Shown here piece after piece: positions 6,406 through 8,502 of a DNA stretch of 8,502 bases. The DNA is from Bryobacterales bacterium (GTDB lineage Bacteria > Acidobacteriota > Terriglobia > Bryobacterales > Bryobacteraceae). Below the pieces are notes generated by a model that was not told the DNA's origin, did no database searches, and worked only from the letters and a program-made list of their open reading frames with translations. The stretch spans positions 1 through 8,502 of the forward strand of contig PMEV01000175.1 in assembly GCA_003154855.1 (NCBI GenBank), written 5' to 3'. The translations under genes and the position numbers were made by a program. The stretch's first letter is position 1, and each line of letters begins with the position of its first letter.

Positions 6406-6523
6406 TAGCCACCTGACGCCGTTACCCTCGGCGGAGTGGCCAGCGACGCCCCGACCGCACCATACCGCAGGCGCATCGAAACCCCTGCCAAGGCGCTTCA
6501 TCGCAGACGACCCGCCATTGAGC

Positions 6524-6529
6524 TAGAAT
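6524..6529 (+). promoter_or_regulatory. -10 box of the plus-strand cassette, probably leaderless
   Basis: TAGAAT (5/6 of the -10 consensus) lies six bases before GTG 6536, the same spacing as the antitoxin promoter. No good -35 is present; the hexamer at 17-bp spacing is TCGCAG. The TAG of this box is also an in-frame stop, so GTG 6536 is the earliest possible start of the downstream gene. Confidence 0.5.
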
Positions 6530-6535
6530 TGGGCT

Positions 6536-7183
6536 GTGGACGAACCCGGCGCCCGGCTCCACGTACCCGAAGCGTTTTTCGAACACCGCCAGTCCTTTGC
6601 AGATCCGTGGATAGAACGGTGGCCGAATCCATTCGTCGCGGAGCTTGTCCCACCGCTTCGGGCGGCTGGAGTTGAGCTCACCGATTTCTCCATGAACAAA
6701 GATGCGGCGAACATCGGGGAGCTCTATCTCAATATCTCGATTCGAAGGCTGAACGCGGCTGTCCGGATCGGACTCGACACCTTGACTTTCATTGCGGCAA
6801 ACCCCAACTGGGAAATCGCTCCGCAGTTGGTTGCCATATTCGACCGGATCTCCTCCCAGGTTCGTAACGTAGTGGGCATCTCACCGAAGTCTCAAGAGGC
6901 CACGCTGGCGTTCCACGTGAGCCCTGGGACGTTGGATTTTGGCAAGATCACCGCCTCTCTTGTCAACGGGAATGTGGTGGGCGAGTGTCTTTTCTGTGGA
7001 GTATCCCTCTACAAAAGCGATGGGGCGCTAGTCATTGACAAGTCCCTCAGGTACGAAGGCGCCGCTTTCGTGCGCCTCCAGCGCAGATTTGCCGGCGACG
7101 CGCTCCTCTCGGACGTAGCCGCTCAGCTCTACCAGGACGAGGTCGCTGCTCTCCGCCTGCTGGGCATCGCTGAGGTACCATAG
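6536..7183 (+). CDS. Hypothetical protein, first gene of three-gene cassette
   Basis: This encodes 215 aa from GTG 6536. The frame is closed by TAG 6524-6526 upstream, so no earlier start exists; an internal ATG at residue 53 is the next option. I do not recognise the family. No signal peptide or transmembrane segment is apparent, so it is probably cytosolic. It begins with a helical Trp/Phe-rich part (AFFEHRQSFADPWIERWPNPF). It continues with alternating strand-like stretches (GELYLNISIRRLNAAVRIGLD, EATLAFHVS, AFVRLQRRF) around a helix (PQLVAIFDRISSQVRNVV). A double Cys lies at LFCGVSL with ECLFC. The pattern suggests an alpha/beta fold but no named function. Two 60-base lines inside it (6721-6840) count 55% and 50% GC, lower than the CLC and TPR genes. 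The next gene follows after 11 bases. Confidence 0.75.
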   Translation: MDEPGARLHVPEAFFEHRQSFADPWIERWPNPFVAELVPPLRAAGVELTDFSMNKDAANIGELYLNISIRRLNAAVRIGLDTLTFIAANPNWEIAPQLVAIFDRISSQVRNVVGISPKSQEATLAFHVSPGTLDFGKITASLVNGNVVGECLFCGVSLYKSDGALVIDKSLRYEGAAFVRLQRRFAGDALLSDVAAQLYQDEVAALRLLGIAEVP

Positions 7184-7194
7184 AGCGTGCGCCC

Positions 7195-7665
7195 ATGACG
7201 GATGCTCTTCTGGTTGCGGACCAACATATCGATGGCGGGTTCTTGGTATCGGCGTTCTCAAAATGTCACTCGCGTGGCGCGGAGTTGAATCCCGATGACC
7301 AGACGCTACACGTGCGCGATTTCCACCCCCCTGGTGAGAATTGGCTGATCCCTACCGGTTTCAATTACCCTGTGCGCGGAAGTTCGACGACTGTGGCCGC
7401 CCACCTCTCCGGAGCCGAGCACGCTCTGGAACTGCTGCAACGGTTCCGGCGACGCGCGCAGAGGGATCGGCAGTTTCATCAGGAGATGAAGTGGTTGGCT
7501 GAGAACGGGCACAGGTTCCGCGGCCGGTGGATAGCCCTCGAAGGCGATCGCTTGCTTGCTGACGGCTCTACATCCAAAGAGGTCTTTTTGAAAGTCGCGG
7601 AACGCCCCCAACCTCCCCTCGTGATTCGAGTTGACGAGGAAGAACTGCCCTTCGCCGGCTGGTGA
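7195..7665 (+). CDS. DUF5678-like domain protein, second gene of cassette
   Basis: This encodes 156 aa from ATG 7195. The C-terminal part (about 94-156) has the layout of DUF5678: a helix QFHQEMKWLAENGHRF, then GRWIALEGDRLLADG, a helix STSKEVFLKVAE, and a final strand PLVIRVDEEELPFAGW. This small domain has no known function and, to my recollection, often lies next to retropepsin-like protease genes, as it does here. The first ~90 residues match nothing I know and include a helical Arg-rich stretch (ALELLQRFRRRAQRD). An internal ATG at 7488 would give just the DUF5678 part, but AGGAG abuts it too closely to be a good ribosome binding site. It is four bases from the next gene. The domain name is from memory. 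Confidence 0.75.
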   Translation: MTDALLVADQHIDGGFLVSAFSKCHSRGAELNPDDQTLHVRDFHPPGENWLIPTGFNYPVRGSSTTVAAHLSGAEHALELLQRFRRRAQRDRQFHQEMKWLAENGHRFRGRWIALEGDRLLADGSTSKEVFLKVAERPQPPLVIRVDEEELPFAGW

Positions 7666-7669
7666 GCGC

Positions 7670-8077
7670 GTGGAAACTCTCACATTCCGGTCGAGGCACG
7701 ACTATTCGCTGTCGAGAACCGGAATAGAGGTGCCTGTCATCCTGAAAGCGCCCGATGGACGATCCGTCCGGCTTTCTGCAAATGTGGATACCGGCGCGTC
7801 GTTTTGTATCTTCAAGAGGGACTATGCCGAGCAGTTGGGTCTCGATGTCGAAACTGGCGTGCACAAGGTCGTGAGCACGGCGACTGGACGCTTGGACGTC
7901 TACGGCCACACGCTGACACTTTCATGCCTCGAATGGGAGTTTGAGACCATGGTGTACTTTGCGGCGCCGTCCGACTACCGCCGGGATGTCCTGGGCCGCT
8001 CTGGGTGGCTAGAGCGCTTTCGTCTCGGGCTTGTCGAACACGACGCCCTGCTGTTCCTCAGCGGCTACGACGACTGA
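7670..8077 (+). CDS. Retropepsin-like aspartic protease
   Basis: This encodes 135 aa from GTG 7670, four bases after the preceding stop. The frame is open back to TTG 7631, which would add 13 residues overlapping the upstream gene; GTG 7670 is preferred because it gives the compact METLTFRSRHDYSL start. The catalytic motif is ANVDTGASFCIF, with Asp40-Thr41-Gly42 in this numbering. A YAEQLGLD helix follows, then strands around HTLTLSCLEW and ETMVYFAAP, and the VLGRSGWLERFRLGLVEHDALLFL segment, which carries the hydrophobic-Gly motif of the fold. Proteins of this size have one Asp motif and must dimerise to form the active site, as in retroviral proteases. There is no signal peptide, so it is probably cytosolic. 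No transposon or retroelement genes surround it. Its substrate is unknown; the two upstream proteins are the obvious candidates. Confidence 0.88.
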   Translation: METLTFRSRHDYSLSRTGIEVPVILKAPDGRSVRLSANVDTGASFCIFKRDYAEQLGLDVETGVHKVVSTATGRLDVYGHTLTLSCLEWEFETMVYFAAPSDYRRDVLGRSGWLERFRLGLVEHDALLFLSGYDD

Positions 8078-8112
8078 GCCGCATCCGAGTCCAGCGCAGG
8101 GAATCGGAGTAC

Positions 8113-8502
8113 TCAGACCATCCTCCTCATCCCTACTACCGTCTCGATGTGAAACGTGCGCGGGAACAGGTCGATCAGCGTCATCCGCTCGATCGCGTAT
8201 CCGCCGCCCGTGAGCGCGCCCAGGTCGCGGGCCAGCGTGGCCGGGTCGCAGGCTACCACCACCAGCCTTGCCGGCCGCAGACGCAGAAGCTCCCGCACCA
8301 CCGGCTTGCCGAGCCCGGTGCGCGGCGGATCGGCCAGCACGAAATCCGGCGGCTTCTCGAGCGCAGCCAGGTACGTCTCGACGGCCTGCTGCCGCACCGC
8401 GATCGCGAGCCCGGCCCTCGCGGCATTGAATTCCAGGTCGCCCGCGGCGTTGCCCGACGATTCCACCGCCGTCACCGCGCCGAAGCGCCGGGCCAGCGGC
8501 AG
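8113..8502 (-). CDS. TrmA/RlmD-family RNA (uracil-5-)-methyltransferase, C-terminal part
   Basis: The frame is open through the right edge, so only the last 129 residues are seen (full proteins are about 400-460 aa). The fragment begins inside the SAM-binding Rossmann fold (LPLARRFGAVTAVESS). It then shows motif IV DPPRTGL (from Asp58 of the fragment), the nucleophile motif VVVACDPATLARDL (Cys85), and the end LIDLFPRTFHIETVVGMRR with the catalytic Glu120. These enzymes make 5-methyluridine in tRNA or 23S rRNA with SAM. Which RNA is the target cannot be told because the N-terminal TRAM and iron-sulfur parts lie outside the window. The stop is convergent with the protease gene across 35 bases, in which I see no terminator hairpin. 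Confidence 0.93.
   Translation of the reverse strand: MPLARRFGAVTAVESSGNAAGDLEFNAARAGLAIAVRQQAVETYLAALEKPPDFVLADPPRTGLGKPVVRELLRLRPARLVVVACDPATLARDLGALTGGGYAIERMTLIDLFPRTFHIETVVGMRRMV

Larger units (their letters stand above)
6371..6535. other. Divergent intergenic region (165 bp)
   Basis: This separates the minus-strand antitoxin gene from the plus-strand cassette. It contains the antitoxin promoter and operator at one end and a -10-like box at the other. The middle (about 6410-6520) shows no gene, repeat or hairpin that I can support. Confidence 0.7.

Noticed and set aside
7306..7683. 125-codon minus-strand frame opposite the DUF5678-like gene
   Set aside because: No domain is recognisable, and the plus-strand frame has domain support and operon spacing.
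7670..8077. Retroelement origin of the retropepsin-like gene
   Set aside because: No reverse transcriptase, integrase, gag-like gene or terminal repeats are visible. Stand-alone retropepsin-like proteases are known in bacteria.
8106..8113. Palindrome GAGTACTC between the protease and methyltransferase genes
   Set aside because: Eight bases with no loop or T-run; not enough for a terminator or a site call.
1..8502. CRISPR array, tRNA, rRNA or insertion sequence
   Set aside because: I found no spaced short repeats, cloverleaf-like segment, rRNA-like sequence, transposase frame or terminal inverted repeats. The only tandem repeats are the propeller blades and the 8-bp operator boxes.

Overview
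The window most likely comes from an acidobacterium of the Solibacter/Bryobacter type. The strongest clue is the secreted beta-propeller protein at 668-2392, whose C-terminal ~250 residues look like the TIGR03437 domain, a domain defined from Candidatus Solibacter usitatus. High GC (67-68% in two 60-base lines I counted), a GH78 rhamnosidase and a membrane-anchored TPR protein fit that picture. This is inference from protein families, not a database match.

Layout. (1) 1-2392, plus strand: the 3' end of a GH78 alpha-L-rhamnosidase, then a secreted seven-bladed, Vgb-like propeller protein. (2) 6370-2451, minus strand: six co-directional, tightly packed genes. In transcription order they are a ribbon-helix-helix antitoxin, a RelE-like toxin, a CLC-type chloride/proton antiporter with a CBS pair, a TPR membrane protein, a VapB-like antitoxin and a decayed VapC (PIN) toxin. 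The first four overlap one another (14, 1 and 26 bases). The vapB stop overlaps the vapC start as ATGA. (3) 6371-6535: a divergent control region. (4) 6536-8077, plus strand: a compact three-gene cassette of lower GC coding for an unrecognised 215-aa protein, a DUF5678-like protein and a retropepsin-like aspartic protease. (5) 8113-8502, minus strand: the C-terminal part of a TrmA/RlmD-family RNA uracil-5-methyltransferase, convergent with the cassette.

The most informative details are these. The antitoxin promoter carries three tandem 8-bp boxes, as expected for a ribbon-helix-helix repressor, and its -10 box lies six bases from the ATG, so the transcript is probably leaderless. The divergent cassette shows the same -10-to-start spacing. 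The PIN toxin has lost its first catalytic Asp, has an in-frame stop and lacks the middle of the domain, while its antitoxin stays open. The RelE-like toxin has lost the usual C-terminal Tyr. A chloride transporter therefore sits directly downstream of, and overlaps, a self-regulated toxin-antitoxin pair. The best candidate for an undescribed system is the three-gene cassette ending in the aspartic protease.
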